From assembly GCF_900100305.1 (NCBI RefSeq), contig NZ_FNEY01000021.1, positions 24,206 through 88,205 on the forward strand: a stretch of 64,000 nt of DNA, read 5' to 3'. The stretch is from Paracidovorax citrulli (GTDB taxonomy: Bacteria; Pseudomonadota; Gammaproteobacteria; Burkholderiales; Burkholderiaceae_C). The notes under the pieces are model-generated. The model worked only from the letters and a program-made list of their open reading frames with translations. It had not been told where the DNA came from and ran no database searches. Below, in pieces: positions 29,627 through 39,407 of this stretch; the first letter of the stretch is position 1; each line of letters begins with the position of its first letter. The position numbers and the translations under genes are program-made.

Positions 29627-30514
29627 TCAGACCGCGGGCTTGTCGCTCTGCGCCGTGAGGTTGTCGCGCAGTTCCTTCGACATCGGCAGGCCCAGTGCCT
29701 GGCCCTTGGGCGCGATGGGCGAGAGGAACCACTTGTTGTAGAGCTTCTCGAATTCGCCGGACTTCATCATGCCGCCGATCACGCCGTTGACCAGCGCCTG
29801 GAACTGCGGGTCGTCCTTGCGCAGCATGCAGGCATAGGGCTCGACCTGCAGTGCGTCCCCGACCACGTCCCATTCGGCCGGGTTCACGGCATTGGCCTTC
29901 AGGCCGAAGAGCAGGATGTCGTCCATCGCGAACGCCAGCGCCCGGCCCGTATCCACCAGCAGCATGGAGTCGTTGTGGTCCTTGCCCAGGATGATGTCCA
30001 TCTCGAGGTTGTTGTCGCGGTTGTACTTGCGGATCACCTGGGCGTTCGTGGTGCCGGTGGTGCTGGCCACGGTCTTTTTCGCGAGGTCGGCGTAGTTCTT
30101 CACGCCCGAGGATTTCTTCACGAGCAGGCGCGTGCCGGTGTAGAAGTAGTTGACGGCGAACTGCACGTCCTTGGCGCGCGCGGTGTTGTTGGTGGTGGAG
30201 CCGCACTCCAGGTCCACCGTGCCGTTGGTCACCAGCGGGATGCGGTTCTGCGAGGTCACGGCCTGCAGCTCGACCTTGAGGTCGGGCTTGTTCAGCTTCT
30301 TCTTCACCGCATCCACCACCGCGTTGGAGATGTCCACCGAGAACCCGATGGGTGCGCCCGCGCCGGCCAGGTAGCTGAAGGGCACCGACGATTCGCGGTA
30401 GGCGAGCGTGATCTTGCCGCTGTCCGCGATCTTCTTGAGGGTGTCGGCCTGGGCGGCGGCACCGGCCAGCATGCCGCAGGCGAGCAGCGCGGCGGAGCAG
30501 AGGGTGGTTTTCAT
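29627..30514 (-). CDS. Amino-acid ABC transporter substrate-binding protein (GltI-like)
   Basis: 295 residues from ATG 30514, with AGGAG upstream. Signal peptide MKTTLCSAALLACGMLAGAAAQA, then the SBP_bac_3 fold: TLKKIADSGKITLAYRESSVPFSYL, GFSVDISNAVVDAVKKKL, and TVDLECGSTTNNTARAKDV. The last two blocks match glutamate/aspartate-binding GltI. No permease or ATPase genes are adjacent. It diverges from a D-amino-acid dehydrogenase-like gene, and the two have mirror-image promoters (30576-30642 and 30726-30792), so uptake and oxidation of an amino acid are probably co-controlled. Confidence 0.9.
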   Translation of the reverse strand: MKTTLCSAALLACGMLAGAAAQADTLKKIADSGKITLAYRESSVPFSYLAGAGAPIGFSVDISNAVVDAVKKKLNKPDLKVELQAVTSQNRIPLVTNGTVDLECGSTTNNTARAKDVQFAVNYFYTGTRLLVKKSSGVKNYADLAKKTVASTTGTTNAQVIRKYNRDNNLEMDIILGKDHNDSMLLVDTGRALAFAMDDILLFGLKANAVNPAEWDVVGDALQVEPYACMLRKDDPQFQALVNGVIGGMMKSGEFEKLYNKWFLSPIAPKGQALGLPMSKELRDNLTAQSDKPAV

Positions 30515-30575
30515 GGGAACTCCTTGGATGGAAAAAGCGGACGGCTCGGGCCCGGCGCAGCGCGGCGGTGCAGGC

Positions 30576-30642
30576 ACTGTAGGAAGACGGCCCCGGCTTG
30601 AACAATTCATTCCGCGGCCGAAGCCATGCCGGAAAGTTATGC
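30576..30642 (-). promoter_or_regulatory. Leftward promoter with upstream element (binding-protein gene)
   Basis: Read on the minus strand: GCATAAC, 5 bases, GGCATGG, 18 bases, TTGTTC (-35), 18 bases, TACAGT (-10). The identical arrangement and spacings occur facing the other way at 30726-30792. The GCATAAC/GGCATGG pair sits where an activator would bind. Confidence 0.65.
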
Positions 30643-30725
30643 CCCGTCCGGGTCAACCCTGATATTCAGCAAGAACCGCGCCCGTCTTCCTGGCGATAAG
30701 GCCGGGCTGCAGGCCCCATTCCAGT

Positions 30726-30792
30726 GCATAACCTGAAGGCATGGACGCCCGGGCGAACGGCATTGTTCAAGCCGCGGGCACCGCCCTACAGT
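30726..30792 (+). promoter_or_regulatory. Rightward promoter with upstream element (flavoprotein gene)
   Basis: GCATAAC (30726-30732), 5 bases, GGCATGG (30738-30744), 18 bases, TTGTTC (30763-30768), 18 bases, TACAGT (30787-30792). It is the mirror image of the promoter at 30576-30642 and drives the gene starting at 30835. Confidence 0.65.
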
Positions 30793-30834
30793 CTTGCCGA
30801 TGTGCCGGCTGGCATGGAATGGACGGGACGAACG

Positions 30835-32124
30835 ATGGGAATGGACAGGCATGCATGCATTCTGGGCGCGGGGATCGCGGGCCTGGCGACGGCCTATGCG
30901 CTGCAGCGGCAGGGCTGGCAGGTCACGGTGATCGACCAGGGGCCGGTGGGCGGCGGCGCGAGCGGCGGCAACGGCGCGCAGCTCAGCTACAGCTACGTGC
31001 AGCCGCTCGCCGACGCCTCCGTCTGGGGGCAGTTGCCCAAGCTCCTCTTCTCGCCGGATTCGCCGCTCAAGCTGCGGCCGCAGTGGAGCCTGCACCAGTG
31101 GCGCTGGGGCGCCGCCTTCCTCGCGGCCTGCAACGAGACGACCTCGCGCAGTACCACGGGCGCGCTGCTGGCGCTCGCCGCCCGCAGCCGCGTGGCGTTC
31201 GAGGGCTTGCTGGAGCGCGAAGGAATCGCCTGCGACTTCACGCGCACGGGCAAGCTGGTGGTGTACCGCTCGCCCGAATCCCTGGCCGCCGCCGAGCGGC
31301 AGATGGCGCTGCAGCGCGCCTGGGGCTGCGAGCAGGAATCCGTCTCCGCCGCGCGCTGCGTGGAGCTGGAGCCCGCGCTCGCCCACGGCACCGACCGCAT
31401 CGCGGGCGCCATCTACACGCCCAGCGAATGCGCGGCCGATTGCCGCAAGGTCTGCGAAGGGCTGCAGGCACTGCTGGCAGCGCGGGGTGTGCGTTTCGTG
31501 CTGGACGCACAGCTGCGCGGCTTCGATCGCAGGGCCGACGGCCGCATCGCCGCGGTGCAGTTGCGCCGCGCGGGCAGCACGGAGGACGTGCGCATGGAAG
31601 CCGACCACTTCGTGCTGGCCCTGGGCAGTGCCAGCGCCGCCTGGGCCGCGCGGCTGGGCATGCGGCTGCCCGTGTACCCGCTCAAGGGCTACAGCCTCAC
31701 GCTCGATGCGCCCGCCGATGCGGCCTGGGCTCCGCACGTGAACGTGACCGACGCGGCACGCAAGGTGGTGTTCGCCCGCCTGGGCGACCGGCTGCGCGTG
31801 GCGGGCATGGCTGAACTCGTGGGCGATGACCGCAGCATTCCGCAGGACCGCATCGACCGCCTGCGCCAGGCCGTGGTGGAGGTGTTCGGCCACGACCCGG
31901 GCGCCGACGCACCGCTGCGCCCCTGGACGGGCATGCGCCCCGCGACGCCGACGGGCCTGCCCATGGTGGGACGGCAGCCGGGCGGGCCCGCCAACGGCTG
32001 GCTGCACACGGGCCACGGCGCCCTGGGGTTCACGCTCTCGTTCGGCACCGCGGAGCAATTGGCGGAGGCGATGGCGCAGGCGCCGCAGGCCACCGCCGTA
32101 CCGGGCGCCGTTCACGCCGCCTGA
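30835..32124 (+). CDS. dadA: FAD-dependent D-amino-acid dehydrogenase-like oxidoreductase
   Basis: 429 residues from ATG 30835; ATG 30841 is an equal alternative. The N-terminal dinucleotide fold ACILGAGIAGLATAYALQRQGWQVTVID binds FAD. QWSLHQWRWGAAFLAACN, LGSASAAWAARLGMRLPVYPLKGYSLT, and the C-terminal GMRPATPTGLPMVGRQP with TGHGALGFTLSFGTA are DadA-family blocks. DadA oxidatively deaminates D-amino acids to keto acids at the inner membrane, feeding electrons to quinone. The gene name is by family and the substrate is not fixed. The start lies 43 bases after the -10 box. No alanine racemase gene is adjacent. Confidence 0.82.
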   Translation: MGMDRHACILGAGIAGLATAYALQRQGWQVTVIDQGPVGGGASGGNGAQLSYSYVQPLADASVWGQLPKLLFSPDSPLKLRPQWSLHQWRWGAAFLAACNETTSRSTTGALLALAARSRVAFEGLLEREGIACDFTRTGKLVVYRSPESLAAAERQMALQRAWGCEQESVSAARCVELEPALAHGTDRIAGAIYTPSECAADCRKVCEGLQALLAARGVRFVLDAQLRGFDRRADGRIAAVQLRRAGSTEDVRMEADHFVLALGSASAAWAARLGMRLPVYPLKGYSLTLDAPADAAWAPHVNVTDAARKVVFARLGDRLRVAGMAELVGDDRSIPQDRIDRLRQAVVEVFGHDPGADAPLRPWTGMRPATPTGLPMVGRQPGGPANGWLHTGHGALGFTLSFGTAEQLAEAMAQAPQATAVPGAVHAA

Positions 32125-33035
32125 GCCGGCCCCTTCTGCACGGTCTGCAGCACGGCCTCGCGCATGCAGCGCACCATCGCATCGGCGAGCAGCGATGCCG
32201 GGCGGTGCGGCATGCGCAGCGCCCTCACCGGCACGGCGATGCGCGGCAGCAGCTCCAGCACGTCCACCTGCCGCCGGTCCGCGGATGCGGCAGTGCAGGC
32301 ATCGACCAGCGCCACGCCCAGGCCGTGGTGCGCGAGCGCCAGCGCGGCATGGTAGGTCTGCACCGTGATCGCCGACTGCAGCCCCACCTCGGCCTCGCGG
32401 CAGGCATGGTTCACCATGGTGCCGAGCGGATCGTTCAGCCCCAGCCGCACCACCGGCACGCCGGCCAGATCGGCCAGGTGCACCGCGCCCGCGCCCACCA
32501 CCTGGGCATCCAGCAGGCCGCGCGGCGCCACGCAGACCATGGCGCCTTCGGCGAGCGTCTCCTGCTCCAGCGACGGGTGCGACAGCGCCGAGAACACGAA
32601 GCCCACGTCGGCCTCCTGCAGCACCAGGGCCGAGACGATCTGCGGGGAATGCAGCGCGTCGATGGTGACGTGCACGCCGGGATGCAGCGCATGGAAGGCC
32701 CGCAGCGCCCGCGGCATCACCTCGTGGCTCAAGGCGAGCACGCTCAGCACGTGCAGCTCGCCTTCGCGCTGCTGCCCGCGCAGGCTGCCGGCCAGACGCT
32801 GTACCTCGTCGAGCTGCGTGAACAGCCGCTCGATGTGCGGGTAGAGCGTCTGCGCCTCGCGCGTCGGCACGAGGCGCCCCTTGTGCCGGTGGAACAGCGC
32901 GAAGCCCAGCTGCAGTTCCGCATGCGCGAGGATGCGGCTCACCGCGGGCTGCGTGACGTTGATGAGCCGCGCGGCCGCGCTCACGCTGCCCGTGAGCATC
33001 ACGGCGTTGAAGACTTCGATGTGGCGCAGGCGCAT
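32112..33035 (-). CDS. LysR-type transcriptional regulator
   Basis: 307 residues from the ATG for MRLRHIEVFNAVMLTGSVSAAARLINVTQPAVSRILAH, the classic LysR winged helix-turn-helix. A C-terminal LysR substrate-binding domain follows (LHVLSVLALSHEVMPRAL, ADVGFVFSALSHP). It overlaps the 3' end of the DadA-like gene by 13 bases, tail to tail. By position it is a candidate regulator of the mirror promoters upstream of that gene, although LysR proteins more often lie divergent to their targets. The frame remains open well upstream of 33035, but without family character. Confidence 0.92.
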   Translation of the reverse strand: MRLRHIEVFNAVMLTGSVSAAARLINVTQPAVSRILAHAELQLGFALFHRHKGRLVPTREAQTLYPHIERLFTQLDEVQRLAGSLRGQQREGELHVLSVLALSHEVMPRALRAFHALHPGVHVTIDALHSPQIVSALVLQEADVGFVFSALSHPSLEQETLAEGAMVCVAPRGLLDAQVVGAGAVHLADLAGVPVVRLGLNDPLGTMVNHACREAEVGLQSAITVQTYHAALALAHHGLGVALVDACTAASADRRQVDVLELLPRIAVPVRALRMPHRPASLLADAMVRCMREAVLQTVQKGPAQAA

Positions 33036-33134
33036 GGAACGGCGAGACGGTGCAGTGGTGAGGACAGGGTGGGATATTGCATCAAAGCGTTTCCTATCTT
33101 CCAGTGCCGGAGCTTCCCTGCACAATCGCCGGCC

Positions 33135-33803
33135 ATGACACCGCCCGCCACCGCATGCCTCTGCCCCACAGCACCGACGCATGCGACGAGGGTCTTCGCG
33201 CCACGCTTCACACCGCGCGCCACGCACCTGCTGGTATCCATCTTCGCCCTCGGCTGTGCTGCGGCCCACGCGGCGGCGCCCGCTCTTCCTTCCGCACGCG
33301 TCGGCATCGTGGACGCACGCATGCCTGACGCGGCGCGGGTCGCCTTGCCGGGCATGGGATCGCCTGCGCAAGCGGTGCCCGGCAACGCTGCACCGCCTCA
33401 CGAACTGCGGTTTCTGCGCCTGTCGCCGCCAGCAGGCCAAGCCACGGAGTGCTGCATTCGCCCGCAGGCGCCGGTCGACCCGCAGGAAACCAGCCTGCTG
33501 CGCTACCAGGGCGCGGACACCGAACCCGCCGCCGAGCGCGAGGCCCGTTTCACCCATCTGCCGGGCGATGGATTCGTGGGACTGGCCTTGCAGGGAAAGC
33601 CCACGGTGAAGCGCACCTCTTCCCATCGCATCCTGCTGCGGTGGCCGGACAGCAGGCAACAGGTCCGCGTGGACCACTGCCTCGCCGCCGAGGGCCTGCA
33701 CGTCAAGATCGCCGAAAGCACGGGCGCGGGCCGGTGGAAGCCCGTCGCCCATTACTACCTGCCTCTGGGCGCCGATGTGCAGTCCGACTGCCCGCGGGAG
33801 TGA
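33135..33803 (+). CDS. Secreted protein of unknown family (paralogue A)
   Basis: 222 residues from ATG 33135. An N-terminal leader with a hydrophobic core (HLLVSIFALGCAAAHAAA) indicates export. The mature part contains ECCIRPQ, QGKPTVKRTSSHRILLRWPD, VDHCLAAEGLHVKI, and a C-terminal YYLPLG..DCP. The next gene (33985-34773) encodes a clear relative; four cysteines line up (ECC, DHC, DCP). No known family was recognised. It diverges from the LysR gene, 99 bases apart. A disulfide-stabilised periplasmic or surface protein is the best description. Confidence 0.75.
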   Translation: MTPPATACLCPTAPTHATRVFAPRFTPRATHLLVSIFALGCAAAHAAAPALPSARVGIVDARMPDAARVALPGMGSPAQAVPGNAAPPHELRFLRLSPPAGQATECCIRPQAPVDPQETSLLRYQGADTEPAAEREARFTHLPGDGFVGLALQGKPTVKRTSSHRILLRWPDSRQQVRVDHCLAAEGLHVKIAESTGAGRWKPVAHYYLPLGADVQSDCPRE

Positions 33804-33984
33804 AGGGGGGGCAGCGGAGCGGATCTGCCTGAGCCATCGGGCCGTCGTCGCGCTTTCTGGAATCCACGCGGTATGCACATCTTTACCGCCACCCCAGGAA
33901 CTCCGCCGCATACTCGGCCCTCAGCATTCCGGTGGCGCCTCCGGCCACCGGCGGCGGAATCCGCCTGCATTCCTCTTTTCTCCC

Positions 33985-34773
33985 ATGATGGCCATTGAAC
34001 GACGACATCGACACGCAGCAGCCCTGACCGGGCCGATCCTCTCCATCGCGCTGTCCCTGGCGCTCGCCGGAGTCGGCGAGGTCCACGCCAGCCCGAACAA
34101 GACGACGACCAAGACCACCAGCAAGGCCACCGGCAAAACGGCCGGCAAGAATTCCGGCAAATCCGCTAGCAGGCCGGCATCGTCCGCCAGGGCCCGCGCC
34201 CGACCGGCCGCCCGGGCCCGCACCCCGGTGGCGGCGCCGGCACGCACGACCGGGGCGCCCGCGCACGCTGGCGCCCTGCTCTCCTTCCGGGTGGGTGTGG
34301 TGGATGCCTCCAGCCCCGGCTCCGCCCGCGTCGCGCTGGCGTCCGGCGACGCGGCGCCGGGTGGCGAACTGCACTACCTGCCGCTCTATCCCGCGGCCAA
34401 GGTGCCGGAGTGCTGCGTGCGCCCGCAGGCCGCGGTGCCCGCGCGGGACGTGTCCATCCTCCGCTTCGACGGGGACGATTCGCAGCTCGCCGCCGAGCAT
34501 GCCGCGCAGTTCACGCAGGCGCCGGACGAGCCGTTCACGGGCCTGGCGGTGCAGGGCAAGGCCATGGTGACCCGCGCCTCCGACCAGCGGCTCTTCCTGC
34601 AGTGGCCGGACCGCAAGGTGTCGGTGCGCGTGGACCACTGCGTATCGGCCGAGGGCGTGCACGTGCGCATCGCGGACTCGGCGGGGCCGGGCCGCTGGCA
34701 GCCGGCGGCCTACTACTATCTGCCCCTCGCCAAACCGGCAACGCCGGACTGCCCGCTGGGCGACGTGTACTGA
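33985..34773 (+). CDS. Secreted protein of unknown family (paralogue B) with basic Lys/Thr/Arg-rich linker
   Basis: 262 residues from ATG 33985 (or 33988). Signal peptide with LTGPILSIALSLALAGVGEVHA, then a low-complexity basic linker rich in Lys, Thr and Ser (NKTTTKTTSKATGKTAGKNS) and Arg/Ala/Pro, then a domain paralogous to the protein of 33135-33803: ECCVRPQ, LAVQGKAMVTRASDQRLFLQWPD, VDHCVSAEGVHVRI, and YYYLPLA..DCP. The linker, absent from paralogue A, could bind an acidic envelope polymer. Tandem duplication is evident. Function unknown. Confidence 0.78.
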   Translation: MMAIERRHRHAAALTGPILSIALSLALAGVGEVHASPNKTTTKTTSKATGKTAGKNSGKSASRPASSARARARPAARARTPVAAPARTTGAPAHAGALLSFRVGVVDASSPGSARVALASGDAAPGGELHYLPLYPAAKVPECCVRPQAAVPARDVSILRFDGDDSQLAAEHAAQFTQAPDEPFTGLAVQGKAMVTRASDQRLFLQWPDRKVSVRVDHCVSAEGVHVRIADSAGPGRWQPAAYYYLPLAKPATPDCPLGDVY

Positions 34774-34783
34774 CGCGGCGCCT

Positions 34784-35647
34784 TCAAGCCGTGCGGTTGA
34801 ACGCGCCCCACTCCACGCACTGCCGGTTCAGCCACATCGTCTCTTCGAGCGGCGTCGCACGGCGCAGCGAGGCGCAGGCGGCCAGGGACAGCGCCCGCCC
34901 CTGTCGGGCATCGGCCACCTTCCTGCGCGGTGCGAGGCGTGCCAGCAGCGCTTCGCGCGCCGCGGCGGGAAGCGCCGGGCCCTCGGCAAGATAGGCCTCG
35001 GCAGACTGGTAGCGGTCGCGGCGCTGCAAACCCACCATGTAGGCCGAGCCGGTCGGGAGCCGGACCAGTTGCAGGTCCGGCACCACCATCACCACCGGAG
35101 CGATCGGCGCCAGCGCCGGCCACACGTCGTTGACGTAGTACTCCCCTTCCCAGTAGGCACGCGCGATGCGGACGAAATGCGCCACGTCGGACACGTTCAG
35201 CAGGCCGGATTCGGCCATGGGCAGGATTTCGATGGCGGGCTTGCGCACGTCCACCGTGTCGTTGGAGACGTCGACGTACAGGCTGCCGAACTGGAACGCG
35301 TTCTGGAAGTAGCGCTCGCGCAGCGCGCCCCACACGCTGCCAACGTAGCCACCCTCCTGCATGAAGGCACGGATGGCATCCAGGCCGGGCCGCGACGCCT
35401 CCGATGCCACCGCCGCGCGCAGTTTGCGCTCGAACGCCTGGGAAATTTCCAGGCAGCAGCCGTAGGGGTAGGGCTTGCGGTACGGGGGTGTGGTGCCCCG
35501 CAGTTCGTCGTCGACCTCGCGGCGCAGCGCGTGCAGATAACCCTCCAGCTCGGGAATACAGCCCTGGAGATGGCGGGCCGTCAGCCGTTGCTGTTCCCCA
35601 CAGGCGGGGCGGATTTCCTGGGGCAGAAACGGGCGGGGTACGGACAC
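34784..35647 (-). CDS. Conserved hypothetical protein, 287 residues
   Basis: No family was recognised. It is a soluble, signal-less protein with PYPYGCCLEISQAFERKLR, GGYVGSVWGALRERYFQNAFQFGSLYVDVSNDTVDV, and ARAYWEGEYYVNDVWPALAPIAPVVMVVPDLQLVRLP. The conserved-looking CC pair and the many aromatic residues suggest an enzyme or a binding protein, but no catalytic motif could be identified. It is convergent with paralogue B (10 bases apart). Codon use matches the flanking genes. Confidence 0.72.
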   Translation of the reverse strand: MSVPRPFLPQEIRPACGEQQRLTARHLQGCIPELEGYLHALRREVDDELRGTTPPYRKPYPYGCCLEISQAFERKLRAAVASEASRPGLDAIRAFMQEGGYVGSVWGALRERYFQNAFQFGSLYVDVSNDTVDVRKPAIEILPMAESGLLNVSDVAHFVRIARAYWEGEYYVNDVWPALAPIAPVVMVVPDLQLVRLPTGSAYMVGLQRRDRYQSAEAYLAEGPALPAAAREALLARLAPRRKVADARQGRALSLAACASLRRATPLEETMWLNRQCVEWGAFNRTA

Positions 35648-35756
35648 GGACAGGAGCGGCTACGGTGGGCTCGCATCTTTGCTCGACCGCAAGCTCTCGT
35701 GCCCCGGGGCGCCGGGCGGAGCCACCGGACGCGGCGCCCCGTCGCGGACCGGCGGA

Positions 35757-36392
35757 TCAGCGGCCGCGACGGCGCATCCGGGCGACGCCGAACAGCGCCA
35801 GCAGCCCGGACAGCAGGACCATGCCCCATTCGGAGAGCGTCGGGATGCTCGCCACCGTGCCGCCGCCACCGCCTACGGGCGTAGTGCTGCCCGTCACGGT
35901 AATCGCCAGAGTGGCACGGCGGGCGCTGTCGAGGGGCGGAGTGGAACCGTTGGTCTGCGTCACGGTGCCGGTACAAGGTGCCTGGCCGGTATTATTGGAC
36001 AGCGAGCCCGGACCGGCGATCAGCGTCTGCTTGAACGTGATGGTGGAGTTCGCCGGAATCGCCGCGTTGTTGAAATTGAACGTGAAGGGCGTGCCGCCGG
36101 CGACGCTCGCTGCGGCAACCGTGGTGGTCGAATTCGCGGTGCCGACCAGCGTGCCGTCGAATGCGTTCAGCCGCGCTTCGAGCGCCACGGTGTAGCTGCC
36201 CGCGGTCGCCGTGCCATAGTTCACCGTCACGGTGTCGAGGGTGGTGCCGGCGTAGTTGGGCAGATAGAAAGACCGCGAGATGCCGTCGCCACCCGTATTG
36301 GTGTTGGCCGGACAGCTGACGATCGTGGCGGCGCCGGCGAATGCCGGTGCAAGCAGGGCAGCGAGCGCCAGGGTGCGAAGAGCGTATTGCAT
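35757..36392 (-). CDS. IPTL-CTERM sorting-domain surface protein
   Basis: 211 residues from the ATG for MQYALRTLALAALLAPAFAGA, a clean signal peptide. The middle is Thr/Ser/Gly-rich beta-type sequence with one cysteine at each end (IVSCPANTNTGG, GQAPCTGTV). The C-terminus has the complete IPTL-CTERM tripartite signal: IPTLSEWGMVLLSGLLALFGVARMRRRGR, that is IPTLxxWG, a hydrophobic helix and a basic tail. Such signals are processed by an exosortase-type enzyme (XrtH is named for IPTLxxWG). No such enzyme is in the window, so it must be encoded elsewhere. Confidence 0.88.
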   Translation of the reverse strand: MQYALRTLALAALLAPAFAGAATIVSCPANTNTGGDGISRSFYLPNYAGTTLDTVTVNYGTATAGSYTVALEARLNAFDGTLVGTANSTTTVAAASVAGGTPFTFNFNNAAIPANSTITFKQTLIAGPGSLSNNTGQAPCTGTVTQTNGSTPPLDSARRATLAITVTGSTTPVGGGGGTVASIPTLSEWGMVLLSGLLALFGVARMRRRGR

Positions 36393-36565
36393 GGAATAGC
36401 GCGTGTGTTGAGTGAATCGATGGAAGTGCATCGAAGTGTAAGGCCATGCTGCCTTCTCGACGCCGTCCCTGAACCCTCGCGCTCCGCATTCCACGCCAGG
36501 CTCGGCCGTTCCCAGGGGCGCGAATCCAGAGCACGCCGCAGGTCTTCACGGCCCGCCTCAATTCC

Positions 36566-39349
36566 TCAGTGCGCTTTCTCCCAGTTCGGCCCCATGCCCA
36601 CTTCCGCCAGCAGCGGCACCTTGAGCTCCGCCACGCCGGCCATGAGGCGCGGCACTTCGGTGCGCAGCCAGCCGGATTCCTCTTCGGGCAGTTCGAACAC
36701 CAGTTCGTCGTGCACCTGCATGATCATCAGCACCTGCGGCTTGTCCGCGTCCAGCACCGCCTGCACGGCCACCATCGCCTTCTTGATGAGGTCCGCCGCC
36801 GTGCCCTGCATGGGCGCGTTGATGGCGGCGCGCTCTGCGGCGCCGCGCCGCGGGCCGTTGGGCGAATTGATCTCGGGCAGGTAGAGCCGCCGGCCGAACA
36901 CCGTCTCGACATAGCCGCGCGCCTTGGCCGAGGCCTTGGTTTCGTCCATGTACTGCTTCACGCCGGGGTAGCGCTGGAAATAGCGGTCGATGTAGGCCGC
37001 GGCGGCCTTGTTGTCGATGCCCAGGTTGCGCGCGAGGCCGAAGCTGCTCATGCCGTAGATGAGCCCGAAGTTGATCACCTTGGCATAGCGGCGCTGCTCG
37101 CTGCTCACCTGGTCCACCGCCACGCCGAACACCTCGGCCGCGGTGGCGCGGTGCACGTCCAGCCCCTCGGTGAAGGCGCGCAGCAGCGCGTCGTCGCCGC
37201 TCAGGTGGGCCATGATGCGCAGCTCGATCTGGCTGTAGTCGGCGCTGGCGATCACGCGGCCCGGCGGCGCCACGAAGGCCTCGCGCACGCGCCGGCCTTC
37301 GGCCGTGCGGATGGGGATGTTCTGCAGGTTGGGCTCGTTGCTCGACAGGCGCCCCGTCACCGCCACGGCCTGCGCGTAGTGCGTATGCACCCGGCCCGTG
37401 CGCGGATCGGCCAGCTGGCCCAGCTTGTCGGTGTAGGTGCCCTTGAGCTTGGAGAGGCTGCGGTGCTCCAGGATCTTGGCGGGCAGCGGGTAGTCCTCGG
37501 CGAGTTTTTCCAGGACCTCCTCGTCGGTGCTCCGCGCGCCGGTCGCGGTCTTCTTCACCACGGGCAGGCCCAGCTTGTCGAAGAAGATCTCGCCGAGCTG
37601 CTTGGGGCTGCCGAGGTTGAACGGCTGGCCGGCGATGTCGTAGGCCTCCTGCTCGAGCCTGAGGATGCGCTGCCCGAGGTCGTGGCTCTGCTGCTGCAGC
37701 GTGGCCGTATCGATCAGCACGCCGTTGCGCTCGATGCGGAACAGCACCTCGCTGCTCTCCATCTCGAGGGCGTAGATGGCGCGCAGTTTCTCGTCGGCCT
37801 CGATCAGCGGCCAGAGCACGCGGTGCACGTCGAGCGTCTGGTCCGAGTCTTCGCAGGAATAGGCCGCGGCCTGCTCGACCGGCACCTGCGCGAACGGGAT
37901 CTGCTTGGCGCCCTTGCCGCAGAGGTCTTCGTAGCTGATGCCGGTGCGGCCCGTGTGGCGCTCGGCCAGGCTCGCGAGGTTGTGCGGCCGGTGCACTTCC
38001 AGCACGTAGCTCTGCAGCATGGTGTCGTGCGCATAGCCGCGTACATCGATGCCGTGGTTGGCGAACACGTGGCGGTCGTACTTGACGTGCTGGCCCAGCT
38101 TGGGCCGGGAAGCATCCTCCAGCCAGGGCTTCAGGCGCTCCAGCACGGTGTCGAGCGGCAGTTGTTCGGGCGCCTCGGGGCCGGAATGCGCGAGCGGAAT
38201 GTAGGCGGCGGCACCGGGCTCCACGCTGAAGCTCAGGCCCACGATCTGGGCGCGCAGTTCGTCGAGCGAGTTGGTCTCGGTATCGAGCGCGACCAGGTCG
38301 GCCGCCTGGATGCGGGCGAACCAGCGGTCGAACTCCTCCCAAGCGAGGATCGTGTCGTAGGCCACTTCGCGCCCCTGTGCGGCCTCGGCGACGAAGGTCG
38401 TGCCGCTGTCGGCGAACAGGTCGCCGCTCGCACCGGGTAGCGTGGCCGTGGCATTGGCGGGCGTGGTGTCTTCCAGCGCACGGGCCAGCCCCTTGAAGCC
38501 GAACTTCTCGTAGAACTCGCGGAGCTGCGCCGTCTCCAGCGCGCCGGCCGCGATGCCGTCCAGCGCCGGCAGGCCTTCCACATGCCCGGCCAGGTCGCAA
38601 TCGGTGCGGATGGTGACCAGCTCGCGCCCCTTGGGCAGCCAGTCGAGCGCGTTGCGCAGGTTCTCGCCCGCCACGCCCTTGATCTCGCCCGCGCGCGCCA
38701 GCAGCCCGTCGAGCGAACCGTATTCGTTCAGCCACTTGGCAGCCGTCTTGGGGCCCACCTTGGGCACCCCGGGCACGTTGTCCACCGCATCGCCCACCAG
38801 CGTCTGGTAATCGACCATGAGCGAGGGCGGCACGCCGAACTCGGCCGTGACCCCCGCCACGTCGCGGCGCTTGCCGCTCATGGTGTCGATGATGGTGATG
38901 TGCTCGTCCACCAGTTGCGACAGGTCCTTGTCGCCGCTGGAGACGATGACCTCGATGCCCTGGCGCGCCGCGCAGGCCGCGAGGGTGCCGATCACGTCGT
39001 CGGCCTCCACGCCCGGCACGCAGACCACCGGCCAGCCCAGCAGGCGCACGACCTGGTGGATGGGCTCGATCTGGGCGCGCAGGTCGTCGGGCATGGGGGC
39101 GCGGTGCGCCTTGTATTCGGGGTAGAGCGTGTCGCGGAAGGTCGGTCCGCTCGCGTCGAAGACGCAGGCGGCGTAGTCGGCGGGATAGTCCTTGCGCAGC
39201 GCCTGCAGCATGTTGATCATGCCGCGGATGGCCCCGGTGGCGGGGCTGGCCGGGTCGCCGGGCACGGCCCGCAGGTCCGGCATGGCGTGGAAGGCGCGGT
39301 AGAGGTAGCTGGAGCCGTCCACCAGCACCAGGGTCTTGGGTTTGCTCAT
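36566..39349 (-). CDS. polA: DNA polymerase I
   Basis: 927 residues, standard length. Domains: N-terminal 5'-3' exonuclease ([31 protein letters not shown]); 3'-5' proofreading exonuclease, apparently active ([13 protein letters not shown] for Exo I, and YSCEDSDQT for Exo III); polymerase domain with motif [20 protein letters not shown], the O-helix [19 protein letters not shown], and motif [11 protein letters not shown]. It fills gaps in repair and removes RNA primers. The order polA / DUF2782-like / thrB is also seen in Pseudomonas. Confidence 0.98.
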   Translation of the reverse strand: MSKPKTLVLVDGSSYLYRAFHAMPDLRAVPGDPASPATGAIRGMINMLQALRKDYPADYAACVFDASGPTFRDTLYPEYKAHRAPMPDDLRAQIEPIHQVVRLLGWPVVCVPGVEADDVIGTLAACAARQGIEVIVSSGDKDLSQLVDEHITIIDTMSGKRRDVAGVTAEFGVPPSLMVDYQTLVGDAVDNVPGVPKVGPKTAAKWLNEYGSLDGLLARAGEIKGVAGENLRNALDWLPKGRELVTIRTDCDLAGHVEGLPALDGIAAGALETAQLREFYEKFGFKGLARALEDTTPANATATLPGASGDLFADSGTTFVAEAAQGREVAYDTILAWEEFDRWFARIQAADLVALDTETNSLDELRAQIVGLSFSVEPGAAAYIPLAHSGPEAPEQLPLDTVLERLKPWLEDASRPKLGQHVKYDRHVFANHGIDVRGYAHDTMLQSYVLEVHRPHNLASLAERHTGRTGISYEDLCGKGAKQIPFAQVPVEQAAAYSCEDSDQTLDVHRVLWPLIEADEKLRAIYALEMESSEVLFRIERNGVLIDTATLQQQSHDLGQRILRLEQEAYDIAGQPFNLGSPKQLGEIFFDKLGLPVVKKTATGARSTDEEVLEKLAEDYPLPAKILEHRSLSKLKGTYTDKLGQLADPRTGRVHTHYAQAVAVTGRLSSNEPNLQNIPIRTAEGRRVREAFVAPPGRVIASADYSQIELRIMAHLSGDDALLRAFTEGLDVHRATAAEVFGVAVDQVSSEQRRYAKVINFGLIYGMSSFGLARNLGIDNKAAAAYIDRYFQRYPGVKQYMDETKASAKARGYVETVFGRRLYLPEINSPNGPRRGAAERAAINAPMQGTAADLIKKAMVAVQAVLDADKPQVLMIMQVHDELVFELPEEESGWLRTEVPRLMAGVAELKVPLLAEVGMGPNWEKAH

Positions 39350-39407
39350 GGTCCGGGATTGTGCCCGCGGGCGGGTGCGCGCGCCCGCGCGGGCCTACAA
39401 TCCGCCC

